DNA of 64,000 bases from Burkholderiales bacterium (GCA_024235755.1 JACKLV010000011.1:1-64000); one strand, 5' to 3'. Shown: positions 18,329 through 26,972, counted from the stretch's first letter. The notes: generated by a model from the sequence alone, not told the origin. Numbers and translations are program-made.

Positions 18329-18642
18329 AGATTTACACGCCGGGAAAATTAGTTAGACGATTAATCACAGTCTCGTCAAAACAAAACGATGATGTTTATA
18401 AATCACGATAAATAATTCTTATTCATCGACAAAATTTCGATTTCATAAAGTACTTGACTCAACATTGATTATTACTTGTTGACTCGCTTGAGGAATTACA
18501 GTCATACCGAAACGCACTTACAAAAATTTTTTGTCAAGCAGTCGCTTCACTCGATTTTCAATATCAGTTAATAGTCTGCGCATCACAACCAATGATAAAA
18601 TCTAGACATTTCTTCATTTCCAAATCAGGAATAAGCTACGCA
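18329..18642. other. Divergent intergenic region, RHS gene / PTS operon
   Basis: 314 bp, A+T-rich. It must carry promoters for both the RHS gene (minus) and the PTS genes (plus), but no pair of consensus boxes is convincing. No RNA gene or repeat is seen. An open frame reaches back to 18592 from the EIIA gene but lacks a ribosome site. Confidence 0.3.
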
Positions 18643-19047
18643 ATGATCGGAATACTTGTAGTAACGCATGAACACCTTGGCGAGCATCTGGCTCGCTGTG
18701 CCTGTCATGTTCTAGGCGAAAAGCCGGGGCAACTTCAATCTCTGGGTGTTTTTGTCGAGAACGACCCGGACGACGTATTAATCAACATGCGTACACTGGT
18801 ACAACAGCTTGATGCAGGTGATGGCGTGCTGATTCTTTGCGATATTTTGGGTGCGACACCCTGCAATATTGCAACCCGGTTGGTGCAACGCAATCAGGTC
18901 GCCTGTGTCGCAGGCCTTAGTCTGCCAATGCTGGTAAGAGCGTTGACTTATCGAAATGAAACGCTGGCCACTGTAGTCAATAAGGCGCTGGATGGCGGCA
19001 AAAATGGGGTTATTGAGATTTGTGCAGGAAGTTGTTATGCAGCTTAA
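18643..19047 (+). CDS. PTS EIIA component, mannose type (EIIA-Man-like)
   Basis: 134 residues from the ATG at 18643, chosen because the conserved N-terminus MIGILVVTHEHLG starts there. His9 in VVTHEHLG is the phosphorylated residue of the family. GVLILCDILGATPCNIA matches the second conserved block. It accepts phosphate from HPr. In betaproteobacteria this protein, HPr and enzyme I often form a phosphorelay without a sugar-specific membrane component, and no EIIB, EIIC or EIID is present here. The stop codon overlaps the start of ptsH by 11 bp, pointing to translational coupling. Confidence 0.93.
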   Translation: MIGILVVTHEHLGEHLARCACHVLGEKPGQLQSLGVFVENDPDDVLINMRTLVQQLDAGDGVLILCDILGATPCNIATRLVQRNQVACVAGLSLPMLVRALTYRNETLATVVNKALDGGKNGVIEICAGSCYAA

Positions 19048-19306
19048 AGAAGTCGAGATTATTAACAAACTGGGGCTACATGCCCGAGCATCCGCAAAAC
19101 TGACTAAACTGGCCAGTCAGTATCCATGCGAGGTCTGGATAACCGGCAACAATCGCCGCGTCAATGCTAAAAGCATCATGGGCGTAATGACGCTGGCCGC
19201 CAGTAAAGGCACATGCATCCAAATTGAGACTTCAGGCGATAAAGAGGCCGAGGCCTTGAACGCACTCGTTGCACTGGTCGAGAATTATTTCGGAGAAGGG
19301 GAATGA
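19037..19306 (+). CDS. ptsH: Phosphocarrier protein HPr
   Basis: 89 residues from the ATG at 19037, which is preceded by AGGAAG. HPr carries phosphate from enzyme I to EIIA proteins. His15 lies in KLGLHARASA and Ser46, the regulatory site of HPr kinase in many bacteria, in NAKSIMGVMTLAAS. A longer frame from 18992 would add residues not found in HPr. It overlaps both neighbours, 11 bp with EIIA and 4 bp with ptsI, so the three genes form one tightly coupled operon. Confidence 0.97.
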   Translation: MQLKEVEIINKLGLHARASAKLTKLASQYPCEVWITGNNRRVNAKSIMGVMTLAASKGTCIQIETSGDKEAEALNALVALVENYFGEGE

Positions 19307-21030
19307 GTTTTATCCTGCACGGTATCGGCGTATCCGGCGGCATCGCAGTCGGACATGCGCATTTAACGGCTCCCGCCGCACTTGAAGTAATGCATTACCT
19401 GATCCCCAAAAACCAGATCAACAAAGAAATCAAACGGCTTGATCAGGCCTTTGCAACCGTGCGGTCAGAGTTTGAAGTGCTTCAGGCGTCCGTCACCGAC
19501 GGTCCTGCACTGGCAGAATTCAGTGCATTTTTGGAATTGCACCACATGATTCTGGATGACCCGACTCTCACCGACGCAACACGCGACATTATTGCACAGA
19601 CACAATGTAATGCGGAGTGGGCATTGACCCAGCAAAAAGATGCATTACTGGCGCAGTTTGAAGCAATTGACGACGCATATTTACGAGAACGCAAAACTGA
19701 CGTCGAGCAAGTCGTTGAGCGGATACTCAAAGCGTTGCTCGGATATCCCGGTTATCGTCCGCCGCCATCCAAGCATCTGGGTGACCATATTCTGGTGGCG
19801 CATGATTTAAGTCCCGCGGATATCATGCAATACAAACCACACCAGTTTATTGCTTTTTTAACCGACATGGGCAGCCTGACATCGCATACCGCCATTGTCG
19901 CCCGTAGTTTAAATATACCTTCTGTGGTCGCGTTGCACAATGCGCATCAGCTGATTCTGGAAGGTGACAGCCTGATTGTCGATGGCAATCTGGGCGTCAT
20001 CATTGTCAATCCTGACAAATATGTTCTGGACGAATACCGTTTGCGGCAAAGCCAGCTGGAACTGGAAAAACAAAAGCTCAAACGCCTCAAAAGTATTAGA
20101 GCCGTTACCCTGGACGGCACTGAAATCGAATTACTCGCCAATATCGAATTACCCAGCGATCTCGAACAAGTCAAAGAAAACGGCGCAACCGGGATCGGTC
20201 TTTTCCGGAGCGAGTTCCTGTTTCTGAACCGTGACGTTCTGCCCGGTGAGGAAGAACAGTTCGAAGCCTACCGCACCGTAGCCACCGAGATGAATGGAAA
20301 ACCGGTGACAATCCGCACCTTTGATCTTGGTGCTGACAAAAATCTAAAACATACTACGCAGACTACAGTGAATCCTGCATTAGGATTACGCGCCATCCGG
20401 CTGAGTCTGTCCGAACCGCAGATGTTTCATACGCAGCTGCGGGCAATTCTGCGCGCCTCCCTATACGGAAAGATCAAGATCCTGATCCCAATGCTGTCCA
20501 ACGCCACCGAAGTTTCTCAGACTCTACTCTTGATTGATCGCGCCAAACAGACCTTGCTCAACGACGGCATCGATTTCGACGAACATATTCAGATAGGCGG
20601 CATGATCGAAATTCCGGCAGCCGCACTCATCCCGGAAATTTTTTTGCAAAAACTGGATTTCTTATCGATAGGCACTAATGATTTGATCCAGTATATGCTG
20701 GCAGTTGATCGGGTCGACGATGCTGTTGCGCATCTGTACGACCCATTTCATCCGGCGGTATTATGGCTGGTCTCGCGCGTTATCCAAATGGCCAACCGCG
20801 TGAAAAAACCTGTATCGATCTGCGGTGAAATGGCGGGAGACATTCAGTTTACGCGCTTGTTATTGGGTATTGGATTGACGCAATTTTCCATGTATCCGGC
20901 GCAACTATTGATGGTTAAAAATGAAATTCTCAAAAGCAATCTGCCCGACATTACTCCGCTTGCACATAAAATTATCCGAACCATACAGCCGGAAAAAATA
21001 CACGACCTTCTCACCAGACTGAATAGCTAG
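19303..21030 (+). CDS. ptsI: PTS enzyme I (phosphoenolpyruvate-protein phosphotransferase)
   Basis: 575 residues, normal length. It takes phosphate from phosphoenolpyruvate and passes it to HPr. The HPr-binding helical domain is near residues 25-145; the phosphorylated His195 is in DMGSLTSHTAIVARS. The TIM-barrel PEP-binding domain shows GIGLFRSEFLFL, TIRTFDLGADK, GLRAIRLSL and DFLSIGTNDLIQYMLAVDR, and the catalytic cysteine is in VSICGEMAGD. Its start overlaps the end of ptsH (ATGA). No sugar permease gene adjoins, so a regulatory phosphorelay is likely, as established for other betaproteobacteria. Confidence 0.98.
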   Translation: MSFILHGIGVSGGIAVGHAHLTAPAALEVMHYLIPKNQINKEIKRLDQAFATVRSEFEVLQASVTDGPALAEFSAFLELHHMILDDPTLTDATRDIIAQTQCNAEWALTQQKDALLAQFEAIDDAYLRERKTDVEQVVERILKALLGYPGYRPPPSKHLGDHILVAHDLSPADIMQYKPHQFIAFLTDMGSLTSHTAIVARSLNIPSVVALHNAHQLILEGDSLIVDGNLGVIIVNPDKYVLDEYRLRQSQLELEKQKLKRLKSIRAVTLDGTEIELLANIELPSDLEQVKENGATGIGLFRSEFLFLNRDVLPGEEEQFEAYRTVATEMNGKPVTIRTFDLGADKNLKHTTQTTVNPALGLRAIRLSLSEPQMFHTQLRAILRASLYGKIKILIPMLSNATEVSQTLLLIDRAKQTLLNDGIDFDEHIQIGGMIEIPAAALIPEIFLQKLDFLSIGTNDLIQYMLAVDRVDDAVAHLYDPFHPAVLWLVSRVIQMANRVKKPVSICGEMAGDIQFTRLLLGIGLTQFSMYPAQLLMVKNEILKSNLPDITPLAHKIIRTIQPEKIHDLLTRLNS

Positions 21031-21109
21031 TCACATTTTTTGACGATATAATGTTCGATTCTTATCTGGCCGTCCCTTTTTGAATTTTTTGTTTTTTTTA
21101 TTTTTTTAA

Positions 21110-22237
21110 ATGCCCGATTCAAACTCAGTAGGTATCGTAACGCCACAGTATGTGCATATCGACAAACCGCTCAAATTAAAAAGCAGTTCAGTGATAGGCA
21201 GTTACAATCTGGTCTATGAAACCTATGGCTCACTTAACGCAGACCATTCTAACGCCGTGTTGGTATGTCACGCACTCTCCGGCAACCATCATGTGGCCGG
21301 CATATACGAAGACAAACCAAAAAGCACCGGATGGTGGGACAATATGGTCGGGCCGGGCAAACCTATCGATACCGATAAATTCTTCGTCATCGGTATGAAT
21401 AATCTAGGTGGCTGCCACGGTTCCACCGGCCCAGCGAGTATTGACGCCAGAACAGGTAAGCATTATGGCGCTAATTTTCCCATAATCACTGTAGAAGACT
21501 GGGTCGAGACACAGGCACAACTCGCTGAACATCTTGGCATTCAGCAATTTGCTGCAGTAGTCGGCGGCAGTCTGGGCGGCATGCAGGCGTTGCAATGGAC
21601 GCTCGACTATCCCGACAAAGTCCGCCATGCGCTAGTTATTGCAGCCGCAGCAAAACTCACCGCCCAGAACATCGCGTTTAACGATGTCGCCCGTCAGGCT
21701 ATTCTGACCGACCAGGATTTTTATGGTGGCGACTACTACTCGTACAATACCCTGCCCCGCCGCGGATTGCGCCTGGCACGCATGTTAGGACACATCACCT
21801 ATCTTTCGGATCATTCAATGGCATCCAAATTTGGACGCGAACTCAGAGACGGTAAGTTTTCGTTCGGTTATGATGTAGAATTCGAAATAGAATCTTACCT
21901 ACGCTACCAGGGTGACAAATTTACCGATCTGTTCGACGCCAACAGTTATCTGCTAATGACCAAGGCACTGGACTATTTCGATCCGGCCAATACCTATAAC
22001 GGCGATCTGAGCGCCGCATTCAAAGTTGCTCAAGCCAGCTTTCTGGTGCTGTCATTTACCACCGACTGGCGTTTTTCACCGGAACGGTCGCGCGATATTG
22101 TCAAAGCGCTGCTCGATAACAACATTAATGTCAGTTACGGTGAAATCACATCAACGCACGGACATGATTCTTTTTTAATGAACGACGCCTATTATCATCA
22201 ACTGGTGCGGACATACATGAAAAATATCGATATCTAA
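21110..22237 (+). CDS. metX: Homoserine O-acyltransferase MetX
   Basis: 375 residues. An alpha/beta-hydrolase-fold enzyme that acylates homoserine in methionine synthesis. The nucleophile serine is in VVGGSLGGMQALQW; the Asp and His of the triad are in FTTDWRFSPE and HGHDSFL; the oxyanion region is CHALSGNHHVAG. MetX proteins use acetyl-CoA or succinyl-CoA, and family sequence alone does not settle which; proteobacterial MetX linked to MetW often proves to be a succinyltransferase. The ATG has no Shine-Dalgarno sequence; instead a very T-rich leader precedes it. metW follows within 12 bp. Confidence 0.96.
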   Translation: MPDSNSVGIVTPQYVHIDKPLKLKSSSVIGSYNLVYETYGSLNADHSNAVLVCHALSGNHHVAGIYEDKPKSTGWWDNMVGPGKPIDTDKFFVIGMNNLGGCHGSTGPASIDARTGKHYGANFPIITVEDWVETQAQLAEHLGIQQFAAVVGGSLGGMQALQWTLDYPDKVRHALVIAAAAKLTAQNIAFNDVARQAILTDQDFYGGDYYSYNTLPRRGLRLARMLGHITYLSDHSMASKFGRELRDGKFSFGYDVEFEIESYLRYQGDKFTDLFDANSYLLMTKALDYFDPANTYNGDLSAAFKVAQASFLVLSFTTDWRFSPERSRDIVKALLDNNINVSYGEITSTHGHDSFLMNDAYYHQLVRTYMKNIDI

Positions 22238-22249
22238 TTGACTGATACT

Positions 22250-22870
22250 ATGGCTAGAAACGCATCAACACCTTCCGCAACAACCGCATGGCGGCCCGAT
22301 TTTGCCGCGATCGCCAACTGGATCAAACCGGGTACTAAAATTCTCGATCTGGGCTGCGGCGACGGTTCACTGCTCAAATATTTGCATCAGGAACGCAAAA
22401 TTTTCGGCTATGGCGTTGAAATTGACGACAAGAATGTCGTGGGCTGTTTGCAAAACGGCATTAACGTCATCCAGAATGATTTGGAATCCGGTCTGTCGAG
22501 CTTTGCCACTGATTCATTCGATTATGTCATTCTGTCGCAAACTTTGCAGGCCATGAAGCATACCGCTGGAATTATCCAGGAAATGCTGCGTGTCGGCAGG
22601 GAAGGCATTGTATCGTTCCCCAATTTCGGCTACTGGAAAAACCGCATGCAGGTTATTCGCGGACATATGCCTGTCTCGGAATCGCTACCTTATCACTGGT
22701 ACGACACGCCCAACATTCATCTGTGCACACTTGGCGACTTTGAAGCACTCTGCCATGAATGCAACGCCAAAATCCTCGAGTGCCGTGTCATGAATGGTGA
22801 TCGTCAAATTGAATTACTGCCTAATCTGATGGGCAAGTTGGCGTTTTACCGGTTTGAGCGCGGAAGCTGA
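22250..22870 (+). CDS. metW: Methionine biosynthesis protein MetW
   Basis: 206 residues from the ATG at 22250; the frame opens at a TTG at 22238 directly after the metX stop. It has a class I methyltransferase fold: the SAM-binding glycine motif ILDLGCGDGSLLKYL, acidic VEIDDKN, and the family pattern DYVILSQTLQAM, FPNFGYWKNRMQ and YHWYDTPNIHLCT. MetW is genetically and functionally coupled to MetX; in several bacteria it binds MetX and boosts its activity. The adjacent position fits this. It is not expected to be a general methyltransferase. Confidence 0.95.
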   Translation: MARNASTPSATTAWRPDFAAIANWIKPGTKILDLGCGDGSLLKYLHQERKIFGYGVEIDDKNVVGCLQNGINVIQNDLESGLSSFATDSFDYVILSQTLQAMKHTAGIIQEMLRVGREGIVSFPNFGYWKNRMQVIRGHMPVSESLPYHWYDTPNIHLCTLGDFEALCHECNAKILECRVMNGDRQIELLPNLMGKLAFYRFERGS

Positions 22871-22924
22871 CAACCAAAACAACAACACCCATCAATTGAT
22901 TTTCCCCCAGCCCCGTAGATAATT

Positions 22925-24343
22925 TTAAGGCTTATTTATGTGTTCCGATGCTGGCATTTCCGGCGATACTTTTGCTGGTGATTCAAACCGTGCCTTACCG
23001 GCCAACCTGACCAGCACCAACACAGGCACACCCAACAACGCCGTAGCGATAAAAAAGCTCTCGTAGCCATAAGCATCGACAAACTGACCGCTGAACCCCG
23101 CGACAAATTTCGGTAACAACAGCATGACCGAACTGAACAATGCATACTGCGTAGCCGAATAGGCGGAATTGGTCAGCCCCGAGAGGTATGCGATAAATGC
23201 GCTGGATGCAATACCGGCAGACAGATTATCCGCAGAAATGGTAAACACCAGTCCGCTAACATCGTGACCGCGTCCCGCCAACCACACAAACAGCAGGTTG
23301 GTTGCTGCCGACAGTACGGCACCGATAAACAAAGTGCGCATGATACCGATTCGCGCAATCAGCAATCCCCCCACAGCCGCACCCAGAATGGTCATCAGCA
23401 CGCCGTAAACCTTAGATACTGCCGCCACCTCATCCTTGGTATAACCCATATCGACATAAAACGGATTACTCATCACCCCCATGACGACATCGGAAATGCG
23501 GTATAACGCTATCAGTGCAAGAATCACCAGGGCCTGTTTACCGTGACGCACAATGAAATCCCTGAAGGGCGCGATTAAAGCGCCATACAACCACACCAGC
23601 ATACGCGTCAAGCGGTCATTCAAATGCCAGTTGTCGATAATTCGTTGAGCGTAGCGCTCGTTTTCAGACAACAACGTGCTAACCGGTATATTTGGTTCGC
23701 GAATAATCAACGTGGTAACTATACCGACGCTCATGCAACACGCCATAACCAGATAGGCAAAACGCCAAGGCAAATAGTCATAACTAGCAGCAGATGAGTC
23801 CACAGCCGCAGCAATCCACAAAACGCCAGCAGATGCCAGAATCATCGCTACCCGGTAGCCGGCCTGATAAGTCGCAGCCATCGCACCCTGCAATTCCAAT
23901 GCGACCGCTTCGATTCGATAAGCGTCGAGCGCAATATCTTGCGTCGCGGATGCAAATGCGACCGCCAGCGCAAAAAAAACCATGTGCGTCAGATTAATGA
24001 CAGGATCAGTCATCGCCATACCGACCAGTGCCAGCATAATCACTATCTGCGAAAGCAACAGCCAGGCGCGCCGCCGGCCCAGCAAGCGGGTCAATCCCGG
24101 CAACGGCATACGATCAACCAGAGGTGACCACAACCATTTAAAACTGTATGCCAAACCGACCCAACTCAGGTGACCAATAGTCGTGCGATCAATACCGGCT
24201 TCACGCAACCAGAACGACAAAGTGCCGAGAATCAACAACAGCGGCAACCCGGCAGAAAAACCCAGCGACAACATACCCAGCACACGCGGATGTGTATAGA
24301 TACTTAGCGTATTGATCCAGCTGCCTTTTGCCGCGGCTTTCAT
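22925..24343 (-). CDS. ampG: AmpG-type muropeptide permease (MFS)
   Basis: 472 residues with about 12-14 hydrophobic segments. AmpG imports anhydro-muropeptides from the periplasm for cell-wall recycling. The N-terminus carries the family pattern MLSLGFSAGLPLLLILGTLSFWL, then HLSWVGLAYSFKWLWSPLVDRMPLP and GRRRAWLL. FASATQDIALDAYRIE is another AmpG hallmark. The start codon overlaps the stop of xthA by 1 bp on the same strand, so they are co-transcribed. The C-terminal tail is Pro/Glu-rich. Confidence 0.93.
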   Translation of the reverse strand: MKAAAKGSWINTLSIYTHPRVLGMLSLGFSAGLPLLLILGTLSFWLREAGIDRTTIGHLSWVGLAYSFKWLWSPLVDRMPLPGLTRLLGRRRAWLLLSQIVIMLALVGMAMTDPVINLTHMVFFALAVAFASATQDIALDAYRIEAVALELQGAMAATYQAGYRVAMILASAGVLWIAAAVDSSAASYDYLPWRFAYLVMACCMSVGIVTTLIIREPNIPVSTLLSENERYAQRIIDNWHLNDRLTRMLVWLYGALIAPFRDFIVRHGKQALVILALIALYRISDVVMGVMSNPFYVDMGYTKDEVAAVSKVYGVLMTILGAAVGGLLIARIGIMRTLFIGAVLSAATNLLFVWLAGRGHDVSGLVFTISADNLSAGIASSAFIAYLSGLTNSAYSATQYALFSSVMLLLPKFVAGFSGQFVDAYGYESFFIATALLGVPVLVLVRLAGKARFESPAKVSPEMPASEHINKP

Positions 24344-25113
24344 TATAGTGCTTCGTAGTGAATGATTAGCGGTGCATGATCAGAAAACCGCGATTCTTTA
24401 TAAATTTTTGCTTCAGTCGCGTTTTCTGCAATTTCAGACGTAGCGATTTGATAATCGATGCGCCAGCCGACATTATTGGCCCACGCCTGACCTCGATTCG
24501 ACCACCAGGTATATTGATCCGGTTCCGGATTTAGCCTGCGAAACACATCTACATAGCCGATCTCATCAAAAACGCGTGTCAGCCATTCGCGTTCCTCGGG
24601 CAGAAAACCGGAATTTTTTTGATTGGCTCGCCAGTTTTTCAAATCAATTTCCTTATGAGCAATATTCCAATCGCCGCATAGGATTATATTGCGCCCGCTA
24701 TCGATCAGTTCCTGTAGAAACGGATAAAACCGGTCCAAAAAGAAAAACTTCGATGCTTGCCTGTGATCGCCACTCGAACCGGATGGCAAGTAAAGAGAAA
24801 TGACACTTAAATGACCGAAATCGGCCTGCAGAAAACGGCCTTCCTGATCGATTTCATCGATCCCAACGCCTTCGATAATATTATCCGGTTCCCTGCGGCT
24901 ATAGATCCCTACGCCGCTATACCCTTTTTTCTGCGCACAATGAAAGTAACCGTAATAACCCTCCGGCGCACGTATTTCGTCACTTAAATCGGGTAATTGC
25001 GCCTTGAGCTCCTGTATACACACGATGTCAGCCGATTGTTGCGTCAGCCACTGATAAAACCCTTTTTTGGCGGCGGCGCGCACGCCATTCACATTCAGCG
25101 TTATAATCTTCAT
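24343..25113 (-). CDS. xthA: Exodeoxyribonuclease III
   Basis: 256 residues. An AP endonuclease and 3'-5' exonuclease of base-excision repair, Mg-dependent. Motifs of the exonuclease-endonuclease-phosphatase fold: TLNVNGVRAA (Asn7), IVCIQELKAQ (Glu35), GYSGVGIYSRR, ILCGDWNIAHKEIDL, GWRIDYQIA and the C-terminal SDHAPLIIHYEAL with the catalytic His. It is divergent from pyrE with only 18 bp between the two start codons, so the promoters of the pair must lie within the coding sequences of one another. ampG follows directly. Confidence 0.97.
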   Translation of the reverse strand: MKIITLNVNGVRAAAKKGFYQWLTQQSADIVCIQELKAQLPDLSDEIRAPEGYYGYFHCAQKKGYSGVGIYSRREPDNIIEGVGIDEIDQEGRFLQADFGHLSVISLYLPSGSSGDHRQASKFFFLDRFYPFLQELIDSGRNIILCGDWNIAHKEIDLKNWRANQKNSGFLPEEREWLTRVFDEIGYVDVFRRLNPEPDQYTWWSNRGQAWANNVGWRIDYQIATSEIAENATEAKIYKESRFSDHAPLIIHYEAL

Positions 25114-25131
25114 TTTTAATTATATTGAATC

Positions 25132-25773
25132 ATGACCGACTTCAGGCAAGCTTTTATTGAATTTGCAATTGAACGCAAGGTACTATGCTTTGGAGAATAT
25201 AAAACCAAAGCCGGGCGTCTGTCTCCCTATTTTTTTAATGCGGGTCTGTTTAACGATGGTGATTCCTTGCGCCGATTGGGACAATTTTACGCGAAAGCTA
25301 TTCTGACTGCTGAAGTTCCGTTTGATATGTTATTTGGCCCAGCCTATAAAGGCATTCCGCTAGTCAGCGCAATTGCTATTGCGCTGGCAGAAATGGGTTA
25401 TAACTACCCGTACTGTTTTAACCGTAAAGAAGCCAAAGATCATGGCGAAGGCGGCATAGAGATTGGCGCGCCGCTTAAAGGCCGCGTCCTGATCGTCGAC
25501 GATGTTATTTCAGCCGGCACCTCGGTACGTGAATCTGTCAATTTGATTTCAAGTGCGCATGCAACACCTTGTGGAGTAACTATCGCACTTGACCGGATGG
25601 AGCGCGGTACCGGTGCGCTTTCAGCTGTTCAGGAAGTCAGGCAGGCGTATAACCTACCTGTCATCAGCATCATTAATTTAAATGATTTGATCGATTTTCT
25701 TCAGTCAAACAATGACTATACACACCAGCTTGAAGCTGTCGCGCAATACCGGCAACAGTACGGCGTTGTTTAA
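25132..25773 (+). CDS. pyrE: Orotate phosphoribosyltransferase
   Basis: 213 residues. Converts orotate and PRPP to orotidine 5'-phosphate in pyrimidine synthesis. The N-terminal FGEYKTKAGRLSPYFFNAGL, FGPAYKGIPLV, YCFNRKEAKDHGEGG (flexible loop) and the PRPP-binding VLIVDDVISAGTSVRES are all intact. It lies head to head with xthA. No intrinsic terminator is visible downstream before the convergent coiled-coil gene at 25872. Confidence 0.98.
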   Translation: MTDFRQAFIEFAIERKVLCFGEYKTKAGRLSPYFFNAGLFNDGDSLRRLGQFYAKAILTAEVPFDMLFGPAYKGIPLVSAIAIALAEMGYNYPYCFNRKEAKDHGEGGIEIGAPLKGRVLIVDDVISAGTSVRESVNLISSAHATPCGVTIALDRMERGTGALSAVQEVRQAYNLPVISIINLNDLIDFLQSNNDYTHQLEAVAQYRQQYGVV

Positions 25774-25871
25774 AAGCAACTCATGGATCTGGCATCAGAG
25801 TTTGTATGTGTTTCAAACTGCATGCTTACTGCTATGCTGCATGATTCTTGATTGTTCATCAGAAACCGGAT

Positions 25872-26273
25872 TCAAGGCAAATATTTGATCGCGGCTATCA
25901 CTATCCCGCCAACAGTCAGTGTAGTCGCAAATGACCAGACCATGAACCGGTCTATGCGCAACGTTATCACCTCAAAACGCCTGTCGATCTGCTCAAAGCG
26001 TTTATCGATTTGCTCAAAACGTTTATCGATCTGTTCAAAGCGTTTTTCCATCTGCTCGAAGCGCTTGTCTATTTGTTCAAAGCGTTTTTCCATTTGCTTG
26101 AAACCTTCAAGCATCAGTTCACGTTGATGTTTTAATTCCTCTTCAACACGGACAATCCGCTCTCTCAGCTCGAGTTCGTAACGAACATTTGCCTGATTCG
26201 TCTCCGGCCGTTCAGCTATGGCTTTTGCAATCATTTCCTGTATGAACGCAATGTCTTCTTTTACCAGTGCCAT
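25872..26273 (-). CDS. Coiled-coil protein with tandem heptads and a C-terminal membrane anchor
   Basis: 133 residues from the ATG at 26273; the frame extends to 26348, where the extra residues resemble no conserved start. A helical N-terminus (VKEDIAFIQEMIAKAIAER) leads into a continuous coiled coil built of six near-identical 7-residue units (KRFEQID or KRFEQME). A single membrane helix follows (MVWSFATTLTVGGIVIAAI). Proteins of this plan occur widely in bacteria with unknown function, some compared with DUF1640/CCDC90-type proteins. Topology suggests a tail-anchored cytoplasmic coiled coil. It is convergent with pyrE. Confidence 0.7.
   Translation of the reverse strand: MALVKEDIAFIQEMIAKAIAERPETNQANVRYELELRERIVRVEEELKHQRELMLEGFKQMEKRFEQIDKRFEQMEKRFEQIDKRFEQIDKRFEQIDRRFEVITLRIDRFMVWSFATTLTVGGIVIAAIKYLP
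25978..26103. repeat. Six 21-bp tandem repeats within the coiled-coil gene
   Basis: Six consecutive 21-bp units (25978, 25999, 26020, 26041, 26062, 26083) follow the pattern CGTTTATCGATCTGCTCAAA with a few substitutions each. Each unit encodes one heptad. The unit length keeps the reading frame, so copy-number change by slippage would lengthen or shorten the coiled coil without breaking it. Confidence 0.85.
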
Positions 26274-26497
26274 TTCATTTTTTTCGGTTAAAATTTTCAG
26301 ATAAGCATAGCATATCAGGCGATAAAAAAACCGGATGAGGTTCTCCATCGGCTATTTTGTTTTGCGCAGACTGCCGGCGGTGTCTGGTTATGCGGATTAT
26401 GCGAGTATGTCGGCTGACAAAAATGGAAAAGCATTTACGTCTTGGGATACGCATGGCTGACCCCAATCTGCCCTGATGGATTACAGACTTAAAAAAT

Positions 26498-26587
26498 CTA
26501 TTCTTCCGATAACTTATAAACCGCGAAAAGCAACACTGCTGCTGTCAAGACAGCAATGCCGATAATCGCCAACAAGCCCAAATTCAT
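26498..26587 (-). CDS. 29-residue single-span membrane protein
   Basis: From the ATG at 26587, with AAAGGA 9 nt upstream, this encodes 29 residues: a short N-terminus (MNLGL), one membrane helix of about 18 residues rich in Ile, Ala, Val and Leu, and a tail YKLSEE. A longer frame reading to 26686 exists but overlaps the next gene and lacks a ribosome site. It sits 2 bp after the stop of the 81-residue membrane gene, so the two are very probably translated from one mRNA. No function is known to me. Confidence 0.5.
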   Translation of the reverse strand: MNLGLLAIIGIAVLTAAVLLFAVYKLSEE

Positions 26588-26589
26588 GC

Positions 26590-26835
26590 TTACAATTCCT
26601 TTATCTCTTTTGTCTTTTGAGAAATTTTGATGATCAATAGAAAAATAACCACCAACAAAAATACCGCGAACAGAAATCCCAACCAAAAGATCATATCTAC
26701 TCGATTCTGATCAAACCGGTTGATTATCCCACTGACCACGATCACAAGCATACCGAACGACAGACTCATAGCCACTCTTAATGTATTTAGAATCTCTTTT
26801 ACTTCATCCAGTTTGCTCACTGCTAAAGCGTACAT
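26590..26835 (-). CDS. 81-residue protein with two membrane helices
   Basis: From the ATG at 26835. An amphipathic N-terminus (SKLDEVKEILNTLRVAM) is followed by a helix (SFGMLVIVVSGII), a short charged loop (NRFDQNRVD) and a second, very hydrophobic helix (FWLGFLFAVFLLVVIFLLII), then a basic tail. A TTG at 26874 could extend it by 13 residues, but the ribosome site is poor at both. I do not recognise the family. The gene lies largely within a long inverted repeat and is followed by a 29-residue membrane gene. Confidence 0.55.
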   Translation of the reverse strand: MYALAVSKLDEVKEILNTLRVAMSLSFGMLVIVVSGIINRFDQNRVDMIFWLGFLFAVFLLVVIFLLIIKISQKTKEIKEL

Positions 26836-26876
26836 AGTATTCTTTTTTTTGTCAAAATTTCTCAGAAAAGACAAAA
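26608..26876. repeat. Long inverted repeat around the 81-residue gene
   Basis: TTTTGTCTTTTGAGAAATTT with GA-end at 26608-26630 is the reverse complement of 26852-26876, apart from a 2-nt insertion (CT) in the right arm. The arms are 23 and 25 bp and lie 221 bp apart, one just before the ATG of the 81-residue gene and one over its last codons. In mRNA the leader could pair with the 3' end of the gene; in DNA it could be a tiny MITE-like element. No target-site duplication is evident. Confidence 0.6.
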
Positions 26877-26972
26877 TCCAATAGTAACTCTTGTTAGTTT
26901 ATCGCATTACAACGGCTACACCGATACTCACCCGAAGTATGATCCAACAAAAACTAGCTGTATTTAGATGTA

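Noticed and set aside
25978..26103. Regular short repeats as a CRISPR array
   Set aside because: The units are contiguous without spacers and are coding heptads.
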